Part shown: positions 27,480 to 36,472 of the stretch, one piece after another | Layout of the letters: each line of letters begins with the position of its first letter | Position numbering within the stretch: position 1 is the stretch's first letter | Assembly: GCF_001941625.1 (NCBI RefSeq) | Contig: NZ_CP016076.1 | Span: 496,001-560,000, forward strand | Direction of reading: 5' to 3' | Source: Actinoalloteichus fjordicus | Lineage (GTDB): Bacteria > Actinomycetota > Actinomycetes > Mycobacteriales > Pseudonocardiaceae | Length of the DNA stretch: 64,000 nt | Notes under the pieces: model-generated | Database searches by the model: none | What the model was told of the DNA's origin: nothing | What the model saw: only the letters and a program-made list of their open reading frames with translations | Made by a program: the position numbers and the translations under genes

Positions 27480-28066
27480 CCAGGCGCTTCCGGCTGGTCG
27501 GCCTGCTCGGAGCAGTACTGCTGACGCTCGGTGCATGCAGCTCCGGGCAGGCCGACGACGTCCCCGGCTCCGGCCGATATCAGTTCGTCGCCCCCGGCGG
27601 TGAGACGCGCATCCGCTATGACGAGGCGGAACGGCAGCTCGCGCCGGAGATCAACGGCGACGATCTGATGAACGAGGGCGAACAGATCGGCGCTCAGGAT
27701 TTCGAGGACGAGGTGGTGGTCCTCAATATCTGGGGTTCGTGGTGTGGTCCATGCAGACTTGAAGCCTCACACCTGCAATACGTATATGAGGAGACCGCAG
27801 AAGACGGCGTGGCGTTCCTCGGAATCAACGTCAGAGACAACGTGCGTTCGGCGCCGATGGATTTCGTGTCGAATCTCGGAATCACCTATCCGTCGATCTA
27901 CGATCCCTCCGGACGATCGCTGCTCGGGCTGCGTGGCTATCCGCGCACTGCGGTGCCGTCGACGATCATCCTGGATCGCAGTCATCGAGTGGCCGCAGTG
28001 CTCTTGGACGAGGTGCTGGCCGAGGATCTGCTGCCGATCGTGGCGGAGATCGCCGCCGAGGAGTGA
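27476..28066 (+). CDS. resA: Thioredoxin-like lipoprotein for cytochrome c maturation (TlpA/ResA family)
   Basis: 196 residues. An N-terminal signal peptide ends in the lipobox LTLGAC; the thioredoxin-fold domain has the redox motif WCGPC at residues 89-93 and the cis-proline in RTAVPST. It would reduce the haem-binding cysteines of apocytochrome c outside the membrane, receiving electrons from CcdA. ATG 27476 overlaps the previous stop. In mycobacteria ccdA-resB-ccsA follow directly; here a 3.2-kb stretch with a kinase gene intervenes. Confidence 0.93.
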   Translation: MTRRFRLVGLLGAVLLTLGACSSGQADDVPGSGRYQFVAPGGETRIRYDEAERQLAPEINGDDLMNEGEQIGAQDFEDEVVVLNIWGSWCGPCRLEASHLQYVYEETAEDGVAFLGINVRDNVRSAPMDFVSNLGITYPSIYDPSGRSLLGLRGYPRTAVPSTIILDRSHRVAAVLLDEVLAEDLLPIVAEIAAEE

Positions 28067-28102
28067 CGGGTCGGGGTGGGTTCGTCGGGTCGACAACGGT
28101 GA

Positions 28103-28945
28103 TCAGTCCTGGTCAGCGGGAACCGAGGAAGGCTCCCGCCTGGGTCTTCTCTCCAGACTCAACCACTCCGGAATCGACGGGGCGGGCTCGCCGACCCCCT
28201 GTCTCGCAGTCGTGGCCTGCCGTACGCGGTACCAGCGGGCGGGCCGGGCCGCGTGCGGTGTCGGGGCGGGCCGTCGGCGCGAGCAGGTGATCAGCTCGCC
28301 TGCCTCGGCGGGCGCGTGGCGGACGGTGATCGACATCGACCACGGCCCCTCCCCGCCGCCGGGCCGCCTTCGGACGGTGCGGAACGGTCGGTGCGCCGGG
28401 TCCATCGAGAGGGTGTGGGCGGGCCCTATCGGACCCTGCGAACTCGGACACCGCGAACTCGGACCCTGCGAACTCGGACCCCGCGAACTCGGACCCCGCG
28501 ACGAGCAGGCCGCATCTCGTGCTTCGGTGGCATGGCCTCGCGCGGATCTGTGCCGGTCCCGGTGACCCCCGCCGTTCTCGGTGCGCTGTTCGGCCCCGCA
28601 CGCGGGGGCGAGGCTCGTGGTGCAGCATGATCTCTGGAACGGTCGCGCTCTGCCGAGAAGACGGCAGGGGAGCACGGGCGACCGCGTGGCGCGGCCTCTC
28701 TCGGCCTGAGCGGGCCGAGGGCGGACCGGGTCCGCCCGATCGCCGGGGCCGGGCCACGGCCCGACCCGCTCATCGACGGGATTCGGCCTGGCGCGGGGTT
28801 CGGCGGGTGCCTCGCCCGCAAGCCGCGTCGGGGCGTATTCTCTCAATCCCCGGTGCGTCTCCTTCCAGTTCTTTCGATGCGGTCCGAATAGCATCGAACC
28901 CAGGGTAAGGCCGATGAGTATCGGGGAGTCGACGAGAGCGGTCAT
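28103..28945 (-). CDS. Doubtful ORF with TatA-like N-terminus
   Basis: The frame begins ATG at 28945 behind GAGGA (spacing about nine). Its first 40 residues look real: a hydrophobic stretch SPILIGLTLGSMLFG, then PHRKNWKETHRGLREY. This is the hinge-plus-amphipathic-helix layout of TatA/TatE proteins. After about residue 45 the frame turns into low-complexity Arg/Pro/Ser sequence and runs over the tandem repeat to a stop at 28103. Either a decayed gene or chance; no function is claimed. Confidence 0.2.
   Translation of the reverse strand: MTALVDSPILIGLTLGSMLFGPHRKNWKETHRGLREYAPTRLAGEAPAEPRARPNPVDERVGPWPGPGDRADPVRPRPAQAERGRATRSPVLPCRLLGRARPFQRSCCTTSLAPACGAEQRTENGGGHRDRHRSARGHATEARDAACSSRGPSSRGPSSQGPSSRCPSSQGPIGPAHTLSMDPAHRPFRTVRRRPGGGEGPWSMSITVRHAPAEAGELITCSRRRPAPTPHAARPARWYRVRQATTARQGVGEPAPSIPEWLSLERRPRREPSSVPADQD
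28430..28500 (+). repeat. 15-bp tandem repeat
   Basis: About 4.7 copies of CGGACCCYGCGAACT in an intergenic stretch; units differ by one or two bases. Confidence 0.85.
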
Positions 28946-29196
28946 GAGTGTTGTCCTCGGCGGTCGTATCGAATTTCGGGTCACGGTGTGGGTGGTCGAA
29001 TTCCTGCCGCGAGCAATCTTGGTAGGCCGTGACCGCTGGAGAAAATGGTTGCGGGCGATCACAACACGATTGAGTGGTCATAGCGCCACGGTCGGTCGAA
29101 CGTGATCGCGCAGCGCTGTCCTGTCGACCTCACCTGAAGGGGGTCGGTGGCACTTCTGCCGTGGCCGGCCGATGACTCGGGCTGCCTGCGCCGGAG

Positions 29197-30762
29197 CTAG
29201 AAGAAGTCGAACATCCGCTGCACCATATCGACGGCGCGGTCGAACAGGACCGCGAGGCCTGCGAGCGCGTCGATGCTGAAGAAGGCGATGACGCCGACCG
29301 CGACGATGGTGATGAGCAGACAGCTCCACAACGCCTTGAAGGGCCAGAGGAGCACCGAGACGATGCCCTTCAGCAGGAAGCCGACGGCGGTGAACGGCGC
29401 CATCAGGATGCGGCCGAGCTGACCTCGGCCGTCCCCGTCGTCGGCGTAGCGCCGGGGGGCGGGCTCCTCACGTCGAGGTTCGGGCTGCGGTGCGATCGTC
29501 GGCCGCTGCGCGGGCCGCCTCGCTCGAGGCGTCTCGCCGCGTCGAGACACCTCCGGTCGCCGGGCAGGAGCGTGCTCTGCCGAGTACGGGTCCGCGTACG
29601 CCCCCGAGTGAGGCTCCGCATACGGCTGGGAGCGGGGCGCGGCAGCGGACTGGACGTGCTGCGCTCCGCGCGCGGAGTACGGCTCGGAGAAGCCGACCGG
29701 CTCCGGCTGGTACTTCGGCGGCTGATCCGTCTCATACGGCGGCGGCTCATTCGCCACGTCCGCCGGGTACGACGTGGGGATCGGGATGCCCGCCAGCAGC
29801 CGCGTCCTGGGATGCCCCGGGCCGTTCTGGGCGGGGGGCGCCTGTGACGGTGTCCCCGCCGCGCCCATCGGCTGGACGCGGGTGCCGTCGAGCATCGCTC
29901 GCGTCTCGGCGCTCTTCTGCGCGAGCACCGTGGTCACCTGAGCGGGCAGCCAGGCGTGATCGAAGCCGGTGTCGATCTGGGCCAGGATCTCGTCGGGGCG
30001 CGGACGATGCACCGGGTTCTTCGCCAGGCAGGTGCCGATGACGTCGCGGAGCGAGGGGGGCAGGCCGTCGAGCGTCGGTTCGTTGTGGACGACTCGATAC
30101 AGCAGCGCCGTCGAGTTTCCCTCGCCGAAGGGACTCACGCCGGTGGCTGCGAAGACGATGACGCAGCCGAGAGAGAACATGTCGCTCGACGCGGTCACCC
30201 GCTCGCCGACGGCCTGCTCCGGCGCCATGAATCCGGGCGTCCCGAAATGCGTGCCGACCTGGGTGAGCGAGACGGCCTCGGCGGCCCAGGCGATGCCGAA
30301 GTCGATGACTCGCGGTCCATCGGAGGCGAGCAGCACGTTCGTCGGTTTCACATCACGATGAATCAGTCCGCTCTGATGAATCTCCCGCAGTGCCTCGGCG
30401 AGCCCGGCGGTCAATACCCGCAGGGACGATTCCGGAAACGGACCGAAATCACTGACCGCCTTGAGCAGCGAGGGTCCCTCGATATAGGAGGTCACCAGCC
30501 AGGGCGGCCGGGCATCGGGGGCGGCCTCGATCACGGCGGCGGTGAAAGCGCCGCTCACGGCGGCTGCCGCGTCGATCTCACGCGCAAAGCGCATTCGAAA
30601 CTGCTCGTCCTCGGAGTGCTCCTCGCGAATGACCTTGATCGCCACCGGCCTGCCGCCCGGAGAACGACCGAGATACACCCGACCCATTCCGCCTGCGCCG
30701 AGCAGTCCGAGTACCCGATAACGGCCGATCTGTCGCGGGTCGGTCGCAGAAAGTGGTTCCAT
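29197..30762 (-). CDS. Serine/threonine protein kinase with C-terminal hydrophobic region
   Basis: 521 residues. The Hanks-type kinase domain spans about 14-270: GAGGMG glycine loop, VAIK with Lys43, HRDVKPTN with catalytic Asp137, DFG with Asp154, and FMAPEQA. A Pro/Tyr-rich linker follows to about residue 445. The end carries two or three hydrophobic segments (LMAPFTAVGFLLKGIVSVLL, LLITIVAVGVIAFF) but no PASTA or other sensor domain. ATG 30762 is chosen because GGGGAA lies six bases before it. It splits the usual resA-ccdA order. The signal sensed is unknown. Confidence 0.92.
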   Translation of the reverse strand: MEPLSATDPRQIGRYRVLGLLGAGGMGRVYLGRSPGGRPVAIKVIREEHSEDEQFRMRFAREIDAAAAVSGAFTAAVIEAAPDARPPWLVTSYIEGPSLLKAVSDFGPFPESSLRVLTAGLAEALREIHQSGLIHRDVKPTNVLLASDGPRVIDFGIAWAAEAVSLTQVGTHFGTPGFMAPEQAVGERVTASSDMFSLGCVIVFAATGVSPFGEGNSTALLYRVVHNEPTLDGLPPSLRDVIGTCLAKNPVHRPRPDEILAQIDTGFDHAWLPAQVTTVLAQKSAETRAMLDGTRVQPMGAAGTPSQAPPAQNGPGHPRTRLLAGIPIPTSYPADVANEPPPYETDQPPKYQPEPVGFSEPYSARGAQHVQSAAAPRSQPYAEPHSGAYADPYSAEHAPARRPEVSRRGETPRARRPAQRPTIAPQPEPRREEPAPRRYADDGDGRGQLGRILMAPFTAVGFLLKGIVSVLLWPFKALWSCLLITIVAVGVIAFFSIDALAGLAVLFDRAVDMVQRMFDFF

Positions 30763-31232
30763 TGAACTGTTCCCCACTCCGACTCGACGATTATCACGGC
30801 AGGTTCACTCTTGTCGGTCAGGCTACCAGCGTGTCCCTCGTGCCTCGGCGCTTCGGCCCTCGGCACGGACTCCGAGGGCGTGACAGCGGCCACCGGCCCG
30901 GTCGGCAGGCGCCGCGCACTCGACGACGTCTGATTCGGCATCGTCGCAGGCCCTTAATGCGCCCGACGCGAGGTTCGGGGCGATCGGCAGGCGAGTCGTC
31001 GGCGAGCCTCTGACGGCCCGGGCGCTGCGCGGGCGAGGCCGGGCTGCTCGCGGCGAGCCCTCGGCTCTTGTCCACCCCGTGCGATCCAAGGCGAGGGCAG
31101 ACACGAGCGGCGGCCTGCGTCGTCCATCGGCCGCGACCGGTCGCGACCCGACACCCGACACGGGGGTAACCGGCGTCTCGTCGAGGAGGAGCCGACGGAA
31201 GGGCCACTGAGTAGGGTGCCTACCCTCGATGC
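30763..31232. other. Divergent promoter region, kinase and ccdA
   Basis: 470 bases with no gene. It must carry the promoters of the kinase (minus) and ccdA (plus); only TACCCT at 31221-31226 before ccdA is clear. Confidence 0.45.
31221..31226 (+). promoter_or_regulatory. Probable -10 of leaderless ccdA
   Basis: TACCCT six bases before GTG 31233, with no Shine-Dalgarno sequence. Confidence 0.5.
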
Positions 31233-32093
31233 GTGGACCCCTCCGAGTTCGTCATCTCCGGGCCGCTGTTGCTGGCCACGGGAGTCGCCGTGCTTGCAGG
31301 TCTCGTGAGTTTCGCCTCGCCGTGCGTGATTCCGCTGGTTCCCGGCTACCTGGCCTATCTCGCGGGGCTCGTCGGCGCCGAGGCGCCGCAGACCCGGCCG
31401 GTCCCCGCAGGCGGGATCGCCGCGCGCGACGAACAGGCGGCGGAATCGACCTCCTCGGGCGCCGCCGTGCCCGATTCGGTCGCGGCCGCCGAGCACAGAT
31501 CCGGCAGGCTTCGGGTCGCGGGCGCGGCCGGCCTGTTCGTCCTCGGATTCACCGCCGTCTTCCTGGCGAGCACGGTGTTCCTGCTCGGCCTCACCGACCT
31601 GATCTTCGCCAACCAGCCGCTGCTCCAACGGATCGGCGGGGTCGTCACGATCGCCATGGGACTGGTGTTCCTCGGCTTCGTCCCCGCCCTGCAACGCGAC
31701 GTGCGGGTGCATCGTCGGTTCGGGACCGGCGTCTGGGGGGCTCCCCTGCTCGGCGGCGTCTTCGGACTCGGCTGGACGCCGTGTCTCAGCCCGACCCTGG
31801 GCGGGGTCATCGCGGTCGCCGCGACCACCGACGCCGACGGCGGAATGATGACCAGGGGGATCGTCCTGGTGATCGCCTACTGCCTCGGTCTCGGCCTGCC
31901 CTTCGTCCTGCTCGCCCTGGGCGCGGGCTGGGCGGTGCGTACCGGCGACTGGTTGCGGCGCAACAGCAGACGGATTCAGATCGGGGGCGGCGTGCTGCTC
32001 CTGATCGTCGGGATCATGCTGGTCACCGGGTTGTGGGGCGTGTTGATCAGCCTGATCCAGGGACCCATCGGAAGTTTCGAGCTGCCGCTGTGA
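31233..32093 (+). CDS. ccdA: Cytochrome c biogenesis protein CcdA
   Basis: Inner-membrane thiol transporter passing reducing equivalents from cytosolic thioredoxin to extracytoplasmic thioredoxin-like proteins such as ResA. 286 residues, six hydrophobic helices. The redox cysteines lie in FASPCVIPL (helix 1) and GWTPCLSPTL (helix 4). A 45-residue polar, Ala/Glu-rich loop after helix 1 (about 47-92) is longer than usual. It is followed by resB with a four-base overlap. Confidence 0.93.
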   Translation: MDPSEFVISGPLLLATGVAVLAGLVSFASPCVIPLVPGYLAYLAGLVGAEAPQTRPVPAGGIAARDEQAAESTSSGAAVPDSVAAAEHRSGRLRVAGAAGLFVLGFTAVFLASTVFLLGLTDLIFANQPLLQRIGGVVTIAMGLVFLGFVPALQRDVRVHRRFGTGVWGAPLLGGVFGLGWTPCLSPTLGGVIAVAATTDADGGMMTRGIVLVIAYCLGLGLPFVLLALGAGWAVRTGDWLRRNSRRIQIGGGVLLLIVGIMLVTGLWGVLISLIQGPIGSFELPL

Positions 32094-33928
32094 CCGTGAA
32101 GACTCGCAGGAAACCTCCTGCGCTCCTGGCCTTCCTCCGGAACACCTGGCGCGGCCTCACCACGATGCGGACCGCACTGACCCTGCTGTTCCTGCTGGCC
32201 TTGGCTGCCGTGCCGGGTGCGCTGCTGCCCCAGGAGTCGACCAACATCAGCCTGGTCGACGACTTCTACGAGGACTACCCGACCATCGCGCCGATCCTGG
32301 CCCGGCTCGGGATGTTCGACGTGTTCGCCAGCGTCTGGTTCGCCGCGATCTACGTGCTGCTGTTCATCTCGCTGATCGGCTGTCTGCTGCCGAGGACCTT
32401 CGACCACGCCAAGTCGCTGCGGGCCGAGCCGGTGCTGACGCCCCGTCGCCTCGGCAGGCTGCCCCACCACCGGATCGCCGCCGTGACCGACGACGTCGAG
32501 ACGGTGCGCGCCCGAGTCGACGAGCGACTCAAGGGCTGGCGGACGGTGCATCGCACCGAGGCCGACGGCGTGCACACCGTCAGCGCGGAACGCGGCTACC
32601 TTCGCGAGCTGGGCAACCTGGTGTTCCACTTTGCCCTGGTCGGGCTGCTGGTCTCGATGGCGGCGGGGCGACTGCTCGGGTACGAGGGCCAGGTCATCGT
32701 GCGGGCCGACGGCGGCGAGTTCTGCAACTCCGGCATCTACAACTACGACTCGTTCCGGCCCGGCATCACCGTCGACGGCACCCAGCTCAACCCGTTCTGC
32801 ATCCAGGTACACGACTTCACGGCCGAGTACACCCACGCGGGGACGGCGACGTATTACGAGTCGAACGTGTCCTACCAGGAGGGCGCGGATCTGGAGACCG
32901 GTACGTGGCGGGACCACCTCCTGCGGGTCAACCATCCGCTGCGGATGGCGGACGACCGCGTCTACCTGCTGGGCAACGGCTACGCACCGGAGTTCACCGT
33001 GACCTTCCCCGACGGGGAGGAGCGGCTCGGCGACGTGCAGTGGCGACCGGTCGAACTGACCACGATGCTCTCCGAGGGCGCGACGAAGTTCGACCCGCCG
33101 AACACCGTCGACGAGGACGAACGTCGGGAGAACCAGCTCGCGATCACCGGGCTGCTCGCCCCGACCCCGATGTTCACCGAGGAGGGCCTGCTCACTTCCG
33201 GCTTCCCCCAGCTGAACGAGCCGATGGTCGCGGTCGATGTGATGCGCGGCGACCTGGGGAACAACTCCGGCCGAGGCCAGTCGATCTTCGAGATCGATCA
33301 GGACATGGTCGATGAGGGCGAGCTGGTGCGGGTGGCCAGGGAGAACCTGGCCGTCGGCGAGGAGATCGAGCTGGCGGACGGCACCACGGTGCGCTTCGAC
33401 GGCGTGGAACGGTGGGCCTCGCTCCAGGTCTCCTACGACCCCGCCCAGTTCTGGGTGCTGATCTCCAGTCTCTTCATCCTCGGCGGCCTCGGGCTCTCCC
33501 TCATCGTGAAGCGGCGACGGCTGTGGGTGCGGATCACCCCGCAGAATCCGGGCGACGGAGCCGGTCGTACCGTGGTCGAGTTCGGTGGGCTCGCCCGCAC
33601 CGACCAGGCCGGATACGGCGAGGAGTTCGGCAGGGTGACCACGGAGCTGCTTGCCAGGCTCCGTGCATCAGATTCTGTGGAGCTGCTTGCCAGGCTCCGT
33701 GAATCAGGCTCTGTGGAGCAGCCTGCGTCGCTCCGTGAGTCAGATGCAGTGGAGCAGCCTGGGCCGGTCCGTGAATCAGACGCCGTGCCGCCGTCTGCCG
33801 CGCGCGACGAACCAGATCCCACCGAGACCCCGGACCAGGCCGGCGACGCGGCCTCGGCCGATGCGACAGGGGCGGTCCAGAAGCCGCCCGCGAGTGAGCC
33901 GGATTCGGCTCTGGGGAAGGACGCCTGA
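32090..33928 (+). CDS. resB: Cytochrome c biogenesis protein ResB
   Basis: With CcsB forms the system II haem-handling cytochrome c synthase. 612 residues. Hydrophobic helices lie near 24-45, 77-100, 180-200 and, after a large extracytoplasmic domain, 455-480 (FWVLISSLFILGGLGLSLI). The N-terminal TWRGLTTMRTALTLLFLLAL is typical of the family. The C-terminal 100 residues are a disordered acidic tail with four 12-residue repeats. GTG 32090 overlaps the ccdA stop (GTGA), and its stop shares a base with the ccsB start. Confidence 0.93.
   Translation: MTVKTRRKPPALLAFLRNTWRGLTTMRTALTLLFLLALAAVPGALLPQESTNISLVDDFYEDYPTIAPILARLGMFDVFASVWFAAIYVLLFISLIGCLLPRTFDHAKSLRAEPVLTPRRLGRLPHHRIAAVTDDVETVRARVDERLKGWRTVHRTEADGVHTVSAERGYLRELGNLVFHFALVGLLVSMAAGRLLGYEGQVIVRADGGEFCNSGIYNYDSFRPGITVDGTQLNPFCIQVHDFTAEYTHAGTATYYESNVSYQEGADLETGTWRDHLLRVNHPLRMADDRVYLLGNGYAPEFTVTFPDGEERLGDVQWRPVELTTMLSEGATKFDPPNTVDEDERRENQLAITGLLAPTPMFTEEGLLTSGFPQLNEPMVAVDVMRGDLGNNSGRGQSIFEIDQDMVDEGELVRVARENLAVGEEIELADGTTVRFDGVERWASLQVSYDPAQFWVLISSLFILGGLGLSLIVKRRRLWVRITPQNPGDGAGRTVVEFGGLARTDQAGYGEEFGRVTTELLARLRASDSVELLARLRESGSVEQPASLRESDAVEQPGPVRESDAVPPSAARDEPDPTETPDQAGDAASADATGAVQKPPASEPDSALGKDA
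33644..33787 (+). repeat. 36-bp tandem repeat in the resB tail
   Basis: Four units of 36 bases (starts 33644, 33680, 33716 and 33752). Each encodes a 12-residue block of the form ELLARLRESGSV, becoming EQPxxxRESDAV in the last two. Confidence 0.9.
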
Positions 33929-34902
33929 TGCCGGTCGACGAGACCCTGTCCGTCTACAGCGACCTGTGCCTCGCCAGCGCGCTCGTCATCTACGTGCTGG
34001 CGTTGCTGCTACAGGCCGCGGAGTACGGCTTCACCCGCAAACCCAAGACGGCCAAGACGTCGGCGCTGGTGGGGGCGGGCGGCACGACCTCGACCACCGA
34101 CGCCGACGCGACCACCGCCGGCTCCGACACACCCCCGTCCCGACGTCCCCTCGCGGAGCGTCTCGGCCGGATGGGCGTCTCGCTGACCGTGCTCGGCGCG
34201 GTCGTGCAACTCGCCTCGCTGGTGCTGCGCGGCTTCGCCACCGGCCGCGTGCCGTGGGGCAACATGTACGAGTACATCTCGGCGTTGTCGCTGGCCGCCG
34301 TCGTGGCCTGGCTGTTCGTGCTGCGCAGGCATCCGATCCGGGTGCTGGGCGTGTTCGTGCTGCTCCCGGTCTTCATCCTCTACTTCGTCGCAGGAACGGT
34401 GCTCTACGCGGAGGCCGCACCACTGGTGGCCTCGCTTCGCTCGATCTGGATCGTCATCCACGTGTCGGCGGCGATCGTCGGCAGCGGGATCTTCCTGGTC
34501 TCGGGAACCGCGAGCGTCGCTTATCTGATCAAGGCCGCGCATCTGGCAAAGCCGAAGCGGTTCGCCTTCGTCGGCGAGAAGCTGCCCGACATCGCCGTCC
34601 TGGACCGAGTCGCCTATCGCAGTGCGGTGTTCGCGTTCCCGATCCTCACCTTCGGGATCATCTGCGGGGCGATCTGGGCCGAGGCGGCCTGGGGCCGGTT
34701 CTGGGGCTGGGACCCCAAGGAGACGGTGGCCTTCATCTGCTGGGTCGTCTACGCCGGATACCTGCACGCGCGGGCGACCTCCGGCTGGCGCGGCACCCGA
34801 GCGGCCTGGGTGAACGTCATCGCCTTCGCGCTGAATCTGTTCAATCTGTTCTTCATCAACCTGGTGGTCGCGGGTCTGCACTCCTACGCAGGAGTAGGTT
34901 GA
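33928..34902 (+). CDS. ccsB: Cytochrome c synthase subunit CcsB/CcsA
   Basis: Haem-channelling membrane protein of system II cytochrome c maturation. 324 residues, about eight hydrophobic helices. The tryptophan-rich haem-binding WWD-type motif reads AAWGRFWGWDPKE; conserved haem-ligand histidines are visible in IVIHVSAA and GYLHAR. A polar loop (about 40-75) after helix 1 is enriched in Thr/Asp. ATG 33928 overlaps the resB stop by one base, so ccdA-resB-ccsB is one transcript. Confidence 0.94.
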   Translation: MPVDETLSVYSDLCLASALVIYVLALLLQAAEYGFTRKPKTAKTSALVGAGGTTSTTDADATTAGSDTPPSRRPLAERLGRMGVSLTVLGAVVQLASLVLRGFATGRVPWGNMYEYISALSLAAVVAWLFVLRRHPIRVLGVFVLLPVFILYFVAGTVLYAEAAPLVASLRSIWIVIHVSAAIVGSGIFLVSGTASVAYLIKAAHLAKPKRFAFVGEKLPDIAVLDRVAYRSAVFAFPILTFGIICGAIWAEAAWGRFWGWDPKETVAFICWVVYAGYLHARATSGWRGTRAAWVNVIAFALNLFNLFFINLVVAGLHSYAGVG

Positions 34903-35006
34903 GATCTACTCTTGACAACCCCTGTGTCGACGGCCCTGCTTCGGTGGGGCTACCGTCGTCGCGGATCGAAGAACGCCCGATGTGCTGGGTATGGAGGGAC
35001 CGAACG

Positions 35007-36398
35007 GTGACCGGACGGCAAGACGAGCCCGAGTCGCCCACGGAGTCGATGTGGCAGCCGCCCGTCAGGGGGCAGCAGCGGGCCGAGGGGCACGGCTACT
35101 ACGGGGAGCAGGCACCCGCAGCATCACCACCGGCGGATTCGGGCGGTTCCGGCCCTTATCCGGTGGAGGGGGCCAGTTCCGGACCGTATTACGTGGACCA
35201 GGCTTCCGGCCCCTATCCGGTGGAGGGAGCCTCCGGCCCGCATCCGGTGGAGCCGGTCTCGGGACCCTATGCCGTCGACCCGGCGTCCGGCCCGTATCAG
35301 GTCGATCCGGCGGTCGCGGGCGGCTATTACGCTGATCCCAGCGTCTCGGGACCACACCAGCAGCCCCCGGCCTATGGGATGCCCGGCACCGGCCATGCAC
35401 CGCAGTACGGGGCTTACCAGCAGCAGGGGCAGCCGGGCAGGCAGCAGAACCAGGCCTCCTCCCCGCAGGACCTGTCCTCGGCGCGACTGCTCCGCCAGGG
35501 CAAGCGCCCGCCGCAGGGCGGCTGGCGCCGGATGCTCTACAAGGCGAGCGGCCACACCCTCAACCTCGGGGAGAGCCCGGCGGAGCGTCAGCGACGTGAG
35601 CTGATCGCCAGGATCAACCAGCCGTTGCAGGGCTGCTACAAGATCGCGATGCTGAGCCTCAAGGGCGGTGTGGGCAAGACCACCACCACGGCCACGCTCG
35701 GCTCGACCTTCGCCTCGCTGCGTGGTGACCGGGTGATCGCGGTGGACGCGAACCCGGACCGGGGCACGCTCAGCCAGAAGATCCCGCTGGAGACCACGGC
35801 CACCGTCCGCCATCTGCTCCGGGACGCCGCCCGCATCCGCAAGTACAGCGACGTCCGCGCCTACACTTCGCAGGGACCCAGCAGGCTCGAGGTGCTGGCC
35901 AGCGAGCAGGACCCGGCCGTCTCCGAGGCCTTCAGCGAAGAGGACTACCGGCGCTCGGTGACGTTGTTGGAGCACTTCTACAACGTGGTGCTCACCGACT
36001 GCGGGACCGGGCTGATGCACTCGGCGATGCGCGGTGTGCTGGACATCGCCGACTCACTGATCATCGTGTCGTCGGGCTCCATAGACGGGGCACGCAGTGC
36101 CTCGGCGACCTTGGACTGGCTGGACGCGCACGGCTACCGGAACCTGGTCTCCCGCTCGGTCGCGGTGATCAATTCGGTGCGGCCGGGCTCCGGCAAGGTC
36201 GATCTGGACAAGCTCACCCAGCACTTCGCTGCGCGGTGCCGCGCGGTCTGCCGGGTTCCGTTCGACGCGCACCTCGAAGAAGGTGCGGAGATCGAGCTGG
36301 ACCGCCTCGCCCCGGACACCCGTCTCGGCCTGTTGGAACTCGCCGCCACGGTGGCCGACGACTTCCCGCAGGCGATCAGCCGGTCTCGAACCAGCTGA
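35007..36398 (+). CDS. ParA/MinD-family ATPase with repeat-rich N-terminus
   Basis: 463 residues. Residues 1-150 are Pro/Gly/Tyr/Gln-rich with repeats of the type SGPYPVEGAS (about 48-110). The ATPase domain begins near residue 210 with the deviant Walker A motif KGGVGKTTT, then VIAVDANPDRGT and VVLTDCGTG. There is no parB, parS or origin nearby, so chromosome partition is not implied. The position after ccsB corresponds to mycobacterial Rv0530, and the architecture resembles ESX-associated MinD-like proteins. GTG 35007 has GGAGGG eight bases before it. Function unknown. Confidence 0.88.
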   Translation: MTGRQDEPESPTESMWQPPVRGQQRAEGHGYYGEQAPAASPPADSGGSGPYPVEGASSGPYYVDQASGPYPVEGASGPHPVEPVSGPYAVDPASGPYQVDPAVAGGYYADPSVSGPHQQPPAYGMPGTGHAPQYGAYQQQGQPGRQQNQASSPQDLSSARLLRQGKRPPQGGWRRMLYKASGHTLNLGESPAERQRRELIARINQPLQGCYKIAMLSLKGGVGKTTTTATLGSTFASLRGDRVIAVDANPDRGTLSQKIPLETTATVRHLLRDAARIRKYSDVRAYTSQGPSRLEVLASEQDPAVSEAFSEEDYRRSVTLLEHFYNVVLTDCGTGLMHSAMRGVLDIADSLIIVSSGSIDGARSASATLDWLDAHGYRNLVSRSVAVINSVRPGSGKVDLDKLTQHFAARCRAVCRVPFDAHLEEGAEIELDRLAPDTRLGLLELAATVADDFPQAISRSRTS

Positions 36399-36446
36399 CC
36401 GGCTGCGGGGCCATCCCGGCGAGCCTCGGCGGATCTCCCCAGCTCG

Positions 36447-36472
36447 AACCCGCCCGCTCAGGCGGGCGGGTT
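36447..36472. terminator. Bidirectional hairpin between two convergent genes
   Basis: Perfect 11-bp stem AACCCGCCCGC/GCGGGCGGGTT with a 4-nt loop. It follows the ParA-like gene and overlaps the last codons of the small membrane protein gene on the other strand, whose stop codon lies in the loop. Confidence 0.8.

Larger units (their letters stand above)
28067..29196. other. 1.1-kb region without a certain gene
   Basis: Between resA and the kinase. It contains a 15-bp tandem repeat (28430-28500) and an AT-richer patch at about 28835-29080. Within the patch, a minus-strand frame starting at 28945 is the only possible gene seen. The remaining frames are Arg/Pro/Gly-rich and not protein-like. Confidence 0.4.

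Noticed and set aside
28430-28500. Pentapeptide-repeat protein encoded by the 15-bp repeat
   Set aside because: Frames across it lack the A(D/N)Lxx pattern, a start with a ribosome site, and flanking protein-like sequence.
35007-36398. Chromosome or plasmid partition system
   Set aside because: The ATPase is ParA-like, but no ParB, parS or replication gene is nearby, and it follows cytochrome c maturation genes.
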